Below the pieces are notes generated by a model. That model was given only the letters and a program-made list of their open reading frames with translations, was not told the origin of the DNA and made no database searches. 64,000 nucleotides of DNA from the NCBI GenBank assembly GCA_030680835.1, contig JAUXUD010000023.1, positions 62,001 through 126,000 on the forward strand, written 5' to 3'. This DNA comes from Bacteroidota bacterium (GTDB lineage: Bacteria > Bacteroidota > Bacteroidia > UKL13-3). The position numbers were made by a program, and so were the translations under genes. This document shows, one piece after another, positions 1 through 8,020 of the stretch (the stretch's first letter is position 1; each line of letters begins with the position of its first letter).

Positions 1-3000
1 AGGTATAATTTCCTTCCGCTGTTGGTGTGAATACCGGACTTTGACAGTTATTACAGCTTAAATTAGTTGACGGACTCCATGCATAGGTGAACCCGCTTCC
101 GCCGGTTGCATTGGCAGTTATGGTTGCGCTTTGAGGGCCGTAACCCAGGTAAATATTTGTGTCCACGCCGCCGGTATAGTTGTTGTTTTCAGGAGTTACA
201 GAAATGTTGCATAATGGGATTGCTCCATTCATGGTTACAGCAATAGTATTTGAGGTTTTGGTTCCGCATGACCTGGAGTTGCTTACATTATAGTTACCTG
301 CTTGAGAAACTATAATGGATTGTGTCGTTTCAAGATTCGACCATAGGTTGCCTGAAACGTTGTCAGAGGTGAGCGTAACCGAACTACCTTCGCAAATATC
401 TGTTGAACCGCTTGCTATAATTACCGGTTCAGGAACAGGACTTACCATTCCATAAATATTTTTGGTTGTTGCGATAACCTGATCGGTGGTGCAATCAAAG
501 CTTATAAGGGTTGCTCCGGATTCCAGTGTAAACACATCACCCGGACCGGTAAGTGTTAAAGTATGCTCAAGCAAATCCAAAGTACCGGATTGAACCCGGA
601 AATCCTGGCCAATTCCATTTAATCTAAGATTCTCATTTAAATAAACGGTACCTGAAGGTTTATCAATAGTGAACAAACCATTTGGCAAATCCAAAGCATT
701 TATATGTTGATCTGTTGTTCCGTTTAACGTGATAGTTGCGTTACCGCCGACTGCAGCATCAACAGAGTACAAATTGCCTTTCAAAAAAACAGAACCTGAA
801 TAAATGTCGCTTTTAATGTTGTTTATTATAAGATTTCCACCTATGCTGATGGTTCCGAGATATAAATAGTCAACATAGTTTAAAGTTAGATTGCCGGTAA
901 TCACCAGTGGATTGCCAGTTGATGTTCCTTTAACCTCAAAGTTATAACGAACAACGGAGGGAAGCGAAACTGTAATATTACCAAAGGTAAGCGAGCCCGG
1001 GGTAATACTTGTAGTATACATACCAGAAAAACTTATTGAAGAAATTTCCGATGGACTTACTGTCCCGGCAATGTGTTCGAAAGACCCACCAATTCGCAGA
1101 TTCGCATTATCAGCACCTGAAAAATCAACTGTTCCCGATGACTTGTTAATAATGATTCCCGGAAGCATGGCATTTGTTCCTGTGCTTACATATTGAGTTC
1201 CTGTTCCGTTAAAAATAACATTGCCTAAACTTATGAAGGAAGTATCGTAAGAGGTAAGATTACCTTTCAAAAAAACAGAACCTGTGTGGATGTAGCTTAT
1301 AATGTTGTTAATTATAAGATTTCCACCAATACTGATGGTCCCTGGAAAGAAAGTAGTTACATCGTTTAAAGTTAAATTGCCGGTAATCACAAGTGGGTTG
1401 CCGGTTGATGTTCCAATTACTTCAAAGATATCTAAATATGAAATAGAGGGAATCGAAACCGTAATATTACCGAAGGTAAGTGAGCCAGGGGTAATACTAG
1501 AAATACTAGAAAAATTTATGGAAGAAAATGCCGATGGACTTACCGTCCCGGCAATGTGTGCGAAAGATCCACGAATTCGCAGATTCGCATTATCAGCACC
1601 TGAAAAATCAACTGTTCCCGATGACTTGTTAATAATAATTCCCGGAAGCATGGCATTTGTTCCTGTGCTTACATATTGAGTTCCTGTTCCGTTAAAAATA
1701 ACATTGCCTAAACTTCTAAATGAAGTATCGTAAGAGGTAAGATTACCTTTCAAAAAAATAGACCCCGTGTAGATGGCACTTTTAATGTTGTTTATTATAA
1801 GATTTCCACCAATACAGATGGTTCCGGGATATAAAGTAGATACATCGTTTAAAGTTAAATTACCGGTAATCACCAGTGGGCTGCCGGTTGATGTTCCTTT
1901 TACTTCAAAGTTATAATAATATGCATTGGAGGGAATTGAAACCGTAATATTACCGAAGGTAAGTGAGCCCGGGGTAATATTGGTAGTACCAAGACCAGAA
2001 AAAAATATGGAAGAAATTGCCGATGGACTCACCGTCCCTGCCATGTGAACAAAAGATCCACCAATATGCAGATTTGCATTATCTGCACCAGAAAAATCAA
2101 CTGTTCCCGATGACTTGTCTATAATAATTCCCGGAAGCATGGCATTTGTCCCTGTGCTTACATATTGGGTACCTGTTCCGTTTAAAATAATATTGCCTGT
2201 ACTTGTAAAGGAGGTATCATTAGAGACTAAATTTCCTTTCAGGTAAATTGAGCCTGCACCAATTGACCTATTGATTGAATTAATAGTTAAATCTCCACCT
2301 ATGGTAATAAATCCAGGATTCAAAACATCCACACTATTTATAACCATATTACCTGCAATTTTCAAGGGGTTTGATTCTGTTGTACCGATGACAGTAAAGG
2401 ATCTATTTGTACCAACTGTCAAATCGCCAAAAGATATAGACCCAGGAATTAAACTTAAGTCATGATTACTAAGGAATATAACCGAAAATATAACCGACGG
2501 AAATGTGGACGGATTTAGCGTTCCCGAAAGGTTTACAAAAGAACCCGCCATTCTTAGATTTGCATTGTCAGCTCCTGTAAAGTCTGCCGTACCTGATGAC
2601 TTTTTAATGATTATACCGGGTAGCATGGCATTTGTTCCGGTACTTATATATTGATCACCGGTACCACAAAGTATTACATTTCCCGGGCTAACATATCCTA
2701 CATCATTAGAGACTAAATTTCCTTTCAGGTAAATCGATCCTACACCGCCTGCACCGATTGACCTGTTAATTGAATTAATAATTAAATCTCCATCTATGGT
2801 AATAATGCCGGGAATCAAAAGATCCACACTATTTATAATCAGATTACCTGTAATTTTTAAGGGATTTGATTCCGTTGTACCACTGACAGTAAGTATTCTA
2901 TTTAACGCAACTGATACAGTCAAATCGCCAAATGTAATAGAACCCGGAATCAAACTTAAAAATTGATTACTAATGAATATAACCGACGGAAAGGTGGACG

Positions 3001-3934
3001 GATTTACCGTTCCTGAAATGTTCTCAAAAGAACCGACCATTCTTAGATTTGCATTGTTAGCTCCTGTAAAATCTGCTGTACCTGAAGGCTTTTTAATGAA
3101 TATACCGGGTAGCATGGCATTTGTTCCGGTACTTATATATTGATCTCCGGTACCACAAAGTATTACATTTGCCGGGCTAACATATTCTACATCATTAGAA
3201 ACTAAATTTCCATTCAGGTAAATAGAACCTGCACCAATTGACCTGTTGATTGAATTAATGACAAGATTTCCACCAATTGAAATAAAACCTGGAGTCAAAT
3301 AATCTAAACTATTAATAACCAAACTCCCACTAATCTTCAAAGGGTTTGATTCTGTTGTACCACTGACAGTAAAGGAATAACTTGTACCAACTGATATGGT
3401 CAAATCATTAAATAATATATCGCCAGGTGTTAAAGTTGGGTAAGTTCCGGTAAAATTTATGTTGCCATTATTATGTATGTACGTCCCACCTGAGTTTGTA
3501 AAATTTCCGCCAACAGTGAACAATGCCGGGGCAATGAAAACACCATCGGCCTGACTAAACCCACCGCTGCCAATAGTAATGGTTGCTGCGCCTGCAACAG
3601 AAACGGTTCCGGTGTAGCCCGAACGCATCGCCAATGAAAGCACATTTACATTTACATCCACCAGCAAATCATCAGTTCGTGTAATATCTAGGATCACATC
3701 ATCTGATGTCCCGGGAATTCCCGAAGGTGACCAGTTGGAGGAGGTTGACCACTTGTTGTTACCCGATGCATTCATCCAGGTCTTTGTTGTTCCATATACA
3801 TCCATTAACAAACAAAATAAAATAAAAATGATTGCTAAATATTTCTTCTGTTTGCCTTCAACGGCAAATGAACGTTTAACAGGTTTGTGCACATTAGGGG
3901 TAATGCTGCTAAAAATCAATATTGGTTTTTTCAT
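1..3934 (-). CDS. Giant secreted repeat adhesin, N-terminal part (cut by window edge)
   Basis: About 1,311 codons of one open frame are visible; the C-terminus lies beyond the left edge. The start at 3934 (MKKPILIF) is the only ATG before the hydrophobic export segment at residues 32-44, which gives an unusually long charged n-region. Residues about 50-160 hold a Bacteroidota surface-protein opening (WSTSSNWSPSG). Residues about 165-1050 are tandem units of 161-163 residues rich in G-N-L/I-x-I-N steps, suggesting a beta-helix-like stalk. Residues about 1180-1225 look like an Ig-like module (CEGSSVTL, then WSNLETTQSI), and about 1260-1311 like a SprB/PKD-type module (TITANATGGSG). No catalytic motif is seen. 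A T9SS sorting domain would be expected at the missing C-terminus, but that is inference. It lies directly downstream of a LytTR two-component system on the same strand, with its own predicted promoter and operator. Confidence 0.85.
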   Translation of the reverse strand, partial: MKKPILIFSSITPNVHKPVKRSFAVEGKQKKYLAIIFILFCLLMDVYGTTKTWMNASGNNKWSTSSNWSPSGIPGTSDDVILDITRTDDLLVDVNVNVLSLAMRSGYTGTVSVAGAATITIGSGGFSQADGVFIAPALFTVGGNFTNSGGTYIHNNGNINFTGTYPTLTPGDILFNDLTISVGTSYSFTVSGTTESNPLKISGSLVINSLDYLTPGFISIGGNLVINSINRSIGAGSIYLNGNLVSNDVEYVSPANVILCGTGDQYISTGTNAMLPGIFIKKPSGTADFTGANNANLRMVGSFENISGTVNPSTFPSVIFISNQFLSLIPGSITFGDLTVSVALNRILTVSGTTESNPLKITGNLIINSVDLLIPGIITIDGDLIINSINRSIGAGGVGSIYLKGNLVSNDVGYVSPGNVILCGTGDQYISTGTNAMLPGIIIKKSSGTADFTGADNANLRMAGSFVNLSGTLNPSTFPSVIFSVIFLSNHDLSLIPGSISFGDLTVGTNRSFTVIGTTESNPLKIAGNMVINSVDVLNPGFITIGGDLTINSINRSIGAGSIYLKGNLVSNDTSFTSTGNIILNGTGTQYVSTGTNAMLPGIIIDKSSGTVDFSGADNANLHIGGSFVHMAGTVSPSAISSIFFSGLGTTNITPGSLTFGNITVSIPSNAYYYNFEVKGTSTGSPLVITGNLTLNDVSTLYPGTICIGGNLIINNIKSAIYTGSIFLKGNLTSYDTSFRSLGNVIFNGTGTQYVSTGTNAMLPGIIINKSSGTVDFSGADNANLRIRGSFAHIAGTVSPSAFSSINFSSISSITPGSLTFGNITVSIPSISYLDIFEVIGTSTGNPLVITGNLTLNDVTTFFPGTISIGGNLIINNIISYIHTGSVFLKGNLTSYDTSFISLGNVIFNGTGTQYVSTGTNAMLPGIIINKSSGTVDFSGADNANLRIGGSFEHIAGTVSPSEISSISFSGMYTTSITPGSLTFGNITVSLPSVVRYNFEVKGTSTGNPLVITGNLTLNYVDYLYLGTISIGGNLIINNIKSDIYSGSVFLKGNLYSVDAAVGGNATITLNGTTDQHINALDLPNGLFTIDKPSGTVYLNENLRLNGIGQDFRVQSGTLDLLEHTLTLTGPGDVFTLESGATLISFDCTTDQVIATTKNIYGMVSPVPEPVIIASGSTDICEGSSVTLTSDNVSGNLWSNLETTQSIIVSQAGNYNVSNSRSCGTKTSNTIAVTMNGAIPLCNISVTPENNNYTGGVDTNIYLGYGPQSATITANATGGSGFTYAWSPSTNLSCNNCQSPVFTPTAEGNYT
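781..3440. repeat. Five-unit tandem coding repeat, 483-489 bp per unit
   Basis: The anchor agcatggcatttgtt recurs at 1164, 1647, 2136, 2622 and 3111, giving unit lengths of 483, 489, 486 and 489 bp, all multiples of three. The units encode 161-163 residues each. Two subfamilies are visible. Units near 800-2200 share phrases such as NKSSGTVDFSGADNANL and GTSTGNPLVITGNL. Units near 2230-3400 use ILCGTGDQYISTGTNA and GTTESNPLKI. Resemblance at DNA level within a subfamily is high, so unequal recombination could change copy number without shifting the frame. Confidence 0.85.
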
Positions 3935-3984
3935 ATGGCTGAAATTTAAGTGCCCCCTAAAAGAGGACTATCTATTTGTTCAAC

Positions 3985-4016
3985 CAAAGTTAGCAGCAGT
4001 AGAATAAGGTAAGCAA
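3985..4016 (-). promoter_or_regulatory. Predicted Bacteroidota sigma-A promoter of the adhesin gene
   Basis: Read on the minus strand, TTG (4016-4014) is followed by 21 bp and then TAACTTTG (3992-3985), a full match to the -7 consensus TANNTTTG. Transcription would start near 3979, leaving a leader of about 45 nt before the ATG at 3934. The direct repeats at 4026-4055 sit about 10 bp upstream of the -33 element, where an activator would act. Confidence 0.6.
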
Positions 4017-4025
4017 CCCCCAACT

Positions 4026-4055
4026 TATAAGTGTTGGACTTGGGTGTATAAGTGT
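4026..4055 (-). promoter_or_regulatory. Perfect 9-bp direct repeat, 21-bp pitch: candidate LytTR operator
   Basis: Read on the minus strand, ACACTTATA occurs at 4055-4047 and again at 4034-4026, separated by exactly 12 bp. LytTR-type DNA-binding domains are known to bind two roughly 9-bp direct repeats about two helical turns apart. The site lies between the end of the LytTR regulator gene and the predicted adhesin promoter. Assigning it to this regulator is inference from architecture and position. Confidence 0.6.
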
Positions 4056-4072
4056 AGAGAAATGAGTTATTT

Positions 4073-4831
4073 TTACAAACGTACCCTTTTTAGAAAATCA
4101 TCTTTTTTCCTCACGGATACATCCACGAGGCTGTCGTCATTCATAATAACATGACCACCGCTGCCGCGAACATATTTTTTGACCTGTGCGAGGTTGATGA
4201 TAAAGGAATGATGCACCCGCATAAAATTGTCTACTTCCAAAAATTCTTCATATTCTCTTAAAGGTTTGGAAACCATCAGGGTATTTTTTTGCAAGAAATG
4301 AAAAATGGTATAGCTGCCATCCGCTTCTAATTTTATAATATCTTTTACATCAATAAATATTAAACCTTCTTTAGTAGGAAGTGCAATTCTTTGATTTTTT
4401 TGTTTTGGCTCCATAATCGTTTGAAGCAGCAGGTCAATCCTATCTGAATTGTCCTTTTTATTTTTATTGCTAATTGATCTTTCAACGGCAGCTATCAACT
4501 CCATGTGGTTGACCGGTTTCATCAGGTAGTCTATGGCTGCGTACTTAAAAGCCCTAACAGCATAGTGGTCAAAAGCAGTGACAAAGATGACGGAAAAATT
4601 TCGTTCGCTTATTTTGTCCAGAATTTCAAATGACAACTTGTCCCCCAACTCAATATCCATAAAAACTATTTCCGGTTGCACAGCAGATAAAGCATTAATG
4701 GCATCTTCAACATTACCCGCTTCACCAACTACATGAACTATGGGGCAATGCATTTTCAACAGTCCTTTTAATACGCTCATGTTTCGTTTTTCATCCTCAA
4801 CGATGAATGCCTTGCTATTTGCTTCTAACAT
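4073..4831 (-). CDS. LytTR-family response regulator
   Basis: 252 residues. The N-terminal receiver domain (about 7-125) has the acidic pair E12/D13, phosphoacceptor D59 (VFMDIEL), T85 and K105 (YLMKPV). The C-terminal LytTR DNA-binding domain (about 145-250) carries the usual ADGSYTIFHF and MRVHHSFIINL stretches. The gene begins 9 bp after the stop of the sensor kinase gene, so the two are almost certainly co-transcribed and cognate. The kinase would phosphorylate D59 and the dimer would then bind paired direct repeats. Such a pair occurs just past this gene, ahead of the giant adhesin, which is the likely target. The ATG at 4831 is the only reasonable start. Confidence 0.95.
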   Translation of the reverse strand: MLEANSKAFIVEDEKRNMSVLKGLLKMHCPIVHVVGEAGNVEDAINALSAVQPEIVFMDIELGDKLSFEILDKISERNFSVIFVTAFDHYAVRAFKYAAIDYLMKPVNHMELIAAVERSISNKNKKDNSDRIDLLLQTIMEPKQKNQRIALPTKEGLIFIDVKDIIKLEADGSYTIFHFLQKNTLMVSKPLREYEEFLEVDNFMRVHHSFIINLAQVKKYVRGSGGHVIMNDDSLVDVSVRKKDDFLKRVRL

Positions 4832-4840
4832 ATAGCAAGT

Positions 4841-7717
4841 TTATGAAAAATATCCGATAAAATTCAATATGATTTTGGTGCCGGATGCCATACCGTTTGC
4901 ATTCGTTAAATCTTCAATATTCAGTACAATTTTAAAGCTGCCTTCGGAATTATACTTTTCAATTCGCGATTCAATTATGTCCATTGCAGCCGACTTGTGT
5001 CCTGAAGGTTTTTGCAAACCAGCTTTCACCCTGCCACAGCCATTGTCTTCAATGCTGCATAACAAATTATTTGATCTTTTTTTAAAAGATAAAATCAATG
5101 ATCCATTCCGTTTGCCACATAAACCGTGATGAATCGCATTTTCAATAAAAGGTTGCAACAACATGGATGGGAATTCACACTCTGGAGTATCGATGTCAGC
5201 GTCTACCTCCACACCAAATTGAAATGAATGGTTGCAACGCAGTTTTTCCATTTCAATATACCTTGTCAGAAAATTTATTTCATCAGAAAGTGGTAATTGT
5301 TCTCTTCGGGCATTTTCAAGAGTCATACGCATCAAAAGAGCAAAATCGCTCAGATAAATGCTCGCTTCCATTTTCTTCTGCTTTAAAACAAAATCCTGAA
5401 TAGAATTAAGTGCGTTAAACACAAAATGAGGATTCATTTGTGAACGCAAAGCCCGAAGCTCAACCTTTAAAGATTCAGTTTTCAATTGCTCCTCCTTTCT
5501 GATTGTGACAATACGTTGCCATATAAACCCTATAGGGGCCAGGCTCAGGAAACCAACGACCAGCAGCATAAACCAGATTTCTTTCCAAACGGGAGGATGA
5601 ATATAAAAATCCAGGACTTGTGATTGTGTATTCCACGTGTCATTTAAATTTTCTGCCTGCACCTCAAAATGGTATATATCGGGAGAAAGAGATGCAAACG
5701 ACACATTTGGTATACTTGTATATGTCCATTCTGTATCAACGTTATCTATTCTGTAACGGTAATTAATTTTTCCAAAACTCCGGAATGAAATTCCGGTAAA
5801 CGAAATATTAATATTATTTTGCTCATGATTGAGATCATACGTTTTTCCAATCCTTTTTTCTTCATGGTTGATGTATATTTTCGAGATGAGCAATCTGGTT
5901 TCATGATTTGGTTGATTTGTTATATCTACCGGGTATTGGATGACTCCGTTTTCGGTTGCTATCCATAAATTGCCCGCTTTAACAAACACATCATATATAA
6001 GCATGGGTGGCTGGTAAGGCAATTTTCGGATTTCCTTAATTTTTACAAATCCATTGGCTTTTACAAAATCTATTCTATATACGGAATAAGTACCTACAGC
6101 AAAAACTTTGTTTCCATCAATACACAAACGGCTTATTTCATGTTCCATCCCATACTTGCGTCTTAAGGAGAGGATAGAATCTCCCGATTTTACCAAAACA
6201 CCTTCGGTTCGGCTGGCAATCCAAATAGTGCTGTCATCACTAGCCCGCATCATATTTACCGGGGCATTATAGTGTTCATTACCTTTGAGAGGCACAAGTT
6301 TTTCATCCTGAAAATAAAACAGCCCCTTTTCAGTTCCGGCAATTATTTTGTTCTTTTCTTCTGCAAGGCCATATATCCGATAGGGGTTATTCTCCAAAGT
6401 GTGCCTTATCCTTTTTCCTTTTGGGTGAAATTCTATTATTTCAAATCCTGCAGCATAAAATATTCCTCTCTTTGACAAGTAGCCAGTTTTAAAAAACCCC
6501 TTTTTAAATGGAACAATTTTATTATCAGACGAAATTACTTTGTGTTGGAGAATATAATAATAGTGTTTTTTTTTGCATACCAAATCATAAGGAACAGCAT
6601 GCCTATCTGGAGCAAATAATCGATGTGCCCCAATTTCATTGAATTGATACAACTGACCGTCTGCTGTTCCTGCCAAGTAATGTTTTTCAGTTGCGCTTAT
6701 TCTACTTACTACATTTCCTCCGAAAAACTTATTATCAAAAACTTTCAGGTTTAGTTCGGGCAACAACAGCAAACCATGCGAATAAGTACCCGCCCACAAA
6801 TTGCCTTCCTTATCTCTGAAACAATTGGTAATATTGTAATCCCCCAGCATTTTATTCTTCAATTCAAATTCACTGCTATAAATAAATATCCCTCTATTAG
6901 AGGAAACCAGTAAGTCACCGGATTTATCTTCCAAAATCCGGCTAACATTTAATTTAACCGGAAAATAGGCTACCTTTTTGATAGAGGTAAAATCTGAAAA
7001 ATACAAACAGCTTTCAGTTATTAATATAAGTCCCTTCCGGGAAGGGAATAAACTGTATGATTCAGTCCAATTTTCATTAGGAGGAAGGCCACCCATTCCC
7101 TGCTTAAAGGTTTTATCAAAATACCATACCTTTGAACTGTCAGCTAAAAAACTCATACGTCCGAATTCATCAATCCATGGTTTGAATGGATCAGATTCAT
7201 CTGGTACATTAGGCATCTTATATTTTTCAAAATCTGCAGAGCCAAATGTTTCAATCTTATTATTTCTAATCTTGCATCCTTTGGTTGCTATCAACCATGT
7301 ATTTCCAAAGCTGTCATTGATGGCATGTGCAATATAACCTTCCAAATCCTTATTCTTTAGAAGGGGCTCATTTGAAGAATTTGAAATCCTGTTATTCTCA
7401 TAATAACAGAGTTTGCCATTCATGGTTCTAAACCAGATTCGGCCCATTTTGTCCTCAATCATTCCCAGTACTGAATTATCGGATAACCCTTCAGCAACGG
7501 TAAAGATTTCAAACCGGGTCCCGTCAAACCGGCAAGCCCCTTTGTCGGTCCCAAACCAGATATAGCCCTTTGAATCCTGCATAATTTCATAAACGGTATT
7601 TGAAGGTAAACCATTTTCAACTGTATATTTCCGATGGAAAGGATCCTGGGCCCGAAGCTGACAAGCCAGGATTATAAAAGTGCAAATAAATAGAGCAGCT
7701 GGATTTCGAATATTCAT
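4841..7717 (-). CDS. Membrane sensor histidine kinase, LytS type, with propeller and Y_Y_Y sensory domains
   Basis: 958 residues from the ATG at 7717, where a clear signal peptide starts (hydrophobic core, then CQLRAQ). The periplasmic region (about 25-600) has propeller blades of the two-component-regulator type (GLPSNTVYEIMQDSKGYIWF, GLSDNSVLGMIEDKMGRIWF). A Y_Y_Y domain follows at about 620-710 (INISFTGISF, YRYRIDN). One membrane segment lies near 720-742. The cytoplasmic part is a His_kinase/HATPase unit: phospho-His about 764 in QMNPHFVFNALNS, N-box FIENAIHHG and G-box DNGCGR. An upstream TTG at 7756 is in frame but falls inside the predicted promoter, so it was not used. It probably senses an extracellular cue and signals to the LytTR regulator 9 bp downstream. 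Confidence 0.93.
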   Translation of the reverse strand: MNIRNPAALFICTFIILACQLRAQDPFHRKYTVENGLPSNTVYEIMQDSKGYIWFGTDKGACRFDGTRFEIFTVAEGLSDNSVLGMIEDKMGRIWFRTMNGKLCYYENNRISNSSNEPLLKNKDLEGYIAHAINDSFGNTWLIATKGCKIRNNKIETFGSADFEKYKMPNVPDESDPFKPWIDEFGRMSFLADSSKVWYFDKTFKQGMGGLPPNENWTESYSLFPSRKGLILITESCLYFSDFTSIKKVAYFPVKLNVSRILEDKSGDLLVSSNRGIFIYSSEFELKNKMLGDYNITNCFRDKEGNLWAGTYSHGLLLLPELNLKVFDNKFFGGNVVSRISATEKHYLAGTADGQLYQFNEIGAHRLFAPDRHAVPYDLVCKKKHYYYILQHKVISSDNKIVPFKKGFFKTGYLSKRGIFYAAGFEIIEFHPKGKRIRHTLENNPYRIYGLAEEKNKIIAGTEKGLFYFQDEKLVPLKGNEHYNAPVNMMRASDDSTIWIASRTEGVLVKSGDSILSLRRKYGMEHEISRLCIDGNKVFAVGTYSVYRIDFVKANGFVKIKEIRKLPYQPPMLIYDVFVKAGNLWIATENGVIQYPVDITNQPNHETRLLISKIYINHEEKRIGKTYDLNHEQNNINISFTGISFRSFGKINYRYRIDNVDTEWTYTSIPNVSFASLSPDIYHFEVQAENLNDTWNTQSQVLDFYIHPPVWKEIWFMLLVVGFLSLAPIGFIWQRIVTIRKEEQLKTESLKVELRALRSQMNPHFVFNALNSIQDFVLKQKKMEASIYLSDFALLMRMTLENARREQLPLSDEINFLTRYIEMEKLRCNHSFQFGVEVDADIDTPECEFPSMLLQPFIENAIHHGLCGKRNGSLILSFKKRSNNLLCSIEDNGCGRVKAGLQKPSGHKSAAMDIIESRIEKYNSEGSFKIVLNIEDLTNANGMASGTKIILNFIGYFS

Positions 7718-7726
7718 AAGGCTATT

Positions 7727-7756
7727 CAAAAATAAGACGATTCCAAAATAATGCAA
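7727..7756 (-). promoter_or_regulatory. Predicted promoter of the two-component operon
   Basis: On the minus strand TTG (7756-7754), 19 bp, then TATTTTTG (7734-7727) match the Bacteroidota consensus TTG-N19-TANNTTTG. The start site would be near 7720, only a few bases before the ATG at 7717, so the transcript would be nearly leaderless. Confidence 0.55.
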
Positions 7757-7905
7757 TTAAAAATTAATATTTTTAGTTTAAAGTAAAAAACGTAATTTTT
7801 TCATAGCTGCCGCTTTGCGGCTTCTCTGAATGTCTAAAAGTGATAAAATTTCGGGCCAATACGTTCATTTCAACGAAGGCCCATAAGTTGTTTAGGGTAA
7901 CTTTG
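7757..7905. other. Intergenic AT-rich stretch between divergent genes
   Basis: This is the left part of the 264-bp gap between the divergent sensor-kinase and carA operons. It holds a small hairpin (GCCGC-TTT-GCGGC, 7809-7821) without a T-run. A weak reading frame here has no codon or family support. Nothing else is recognised. Confidence 0.4.
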
Positions 7906-7961
7906 TCCATTGACCATAGCGAATTTACTATCGACTATGGACTATCGGCCATCGACTTGTT
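7906..7961. repeat. Degenerate 7-bp periodic repeat upstream of carA
   Basis: Eight consecutive heptamers can be read: TCCATTG, ACCATAG, CGAATTT, ACTATCG, ACTATGG, ACTATCG, GCCATCG, ACTTGTT. The core unit is ACTATSG. It ends about 10 bp before the carA promoter. The period matches the perfect heptamer array at 44174-44267. Confidence 0.6.
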
Positions 7962-7971
7962 AATATTTCAA

Positions 7972-8004
7972 TTTGCCAGTTCGTTTGGCTTTACTTACTT
8001 TTGC
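7972..8004 (+). promoter_or_regulatory. Predicted carA promoter
   Basis: TTTG (7972-7975), a 20-bp spacer, then TACTTTTGC (7996-8004) match the Bacteroidota -33/-7 consensus. Transcription would start near 8010, about 10 nt before the TTG start of carA. This supports a short leader and the chosen start. Confidence 0.6.
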
Positions 8005-8020
8005 CCAAATCTAAACTATA

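Noticed and set aside
1302-2465. Plus-strand reading frames inside the adhesin repeats
   Set aside because: They are antisense shadows of the repeat-coding minus strand and recur with it. No family resemblance.
7718-7756. Longer N-terminus for the sensor kinase starting with TTG at 7756
   Set aside because: The region coincides with the predicted promoter, and the ATG at 7717 starts a normal signal peptide.
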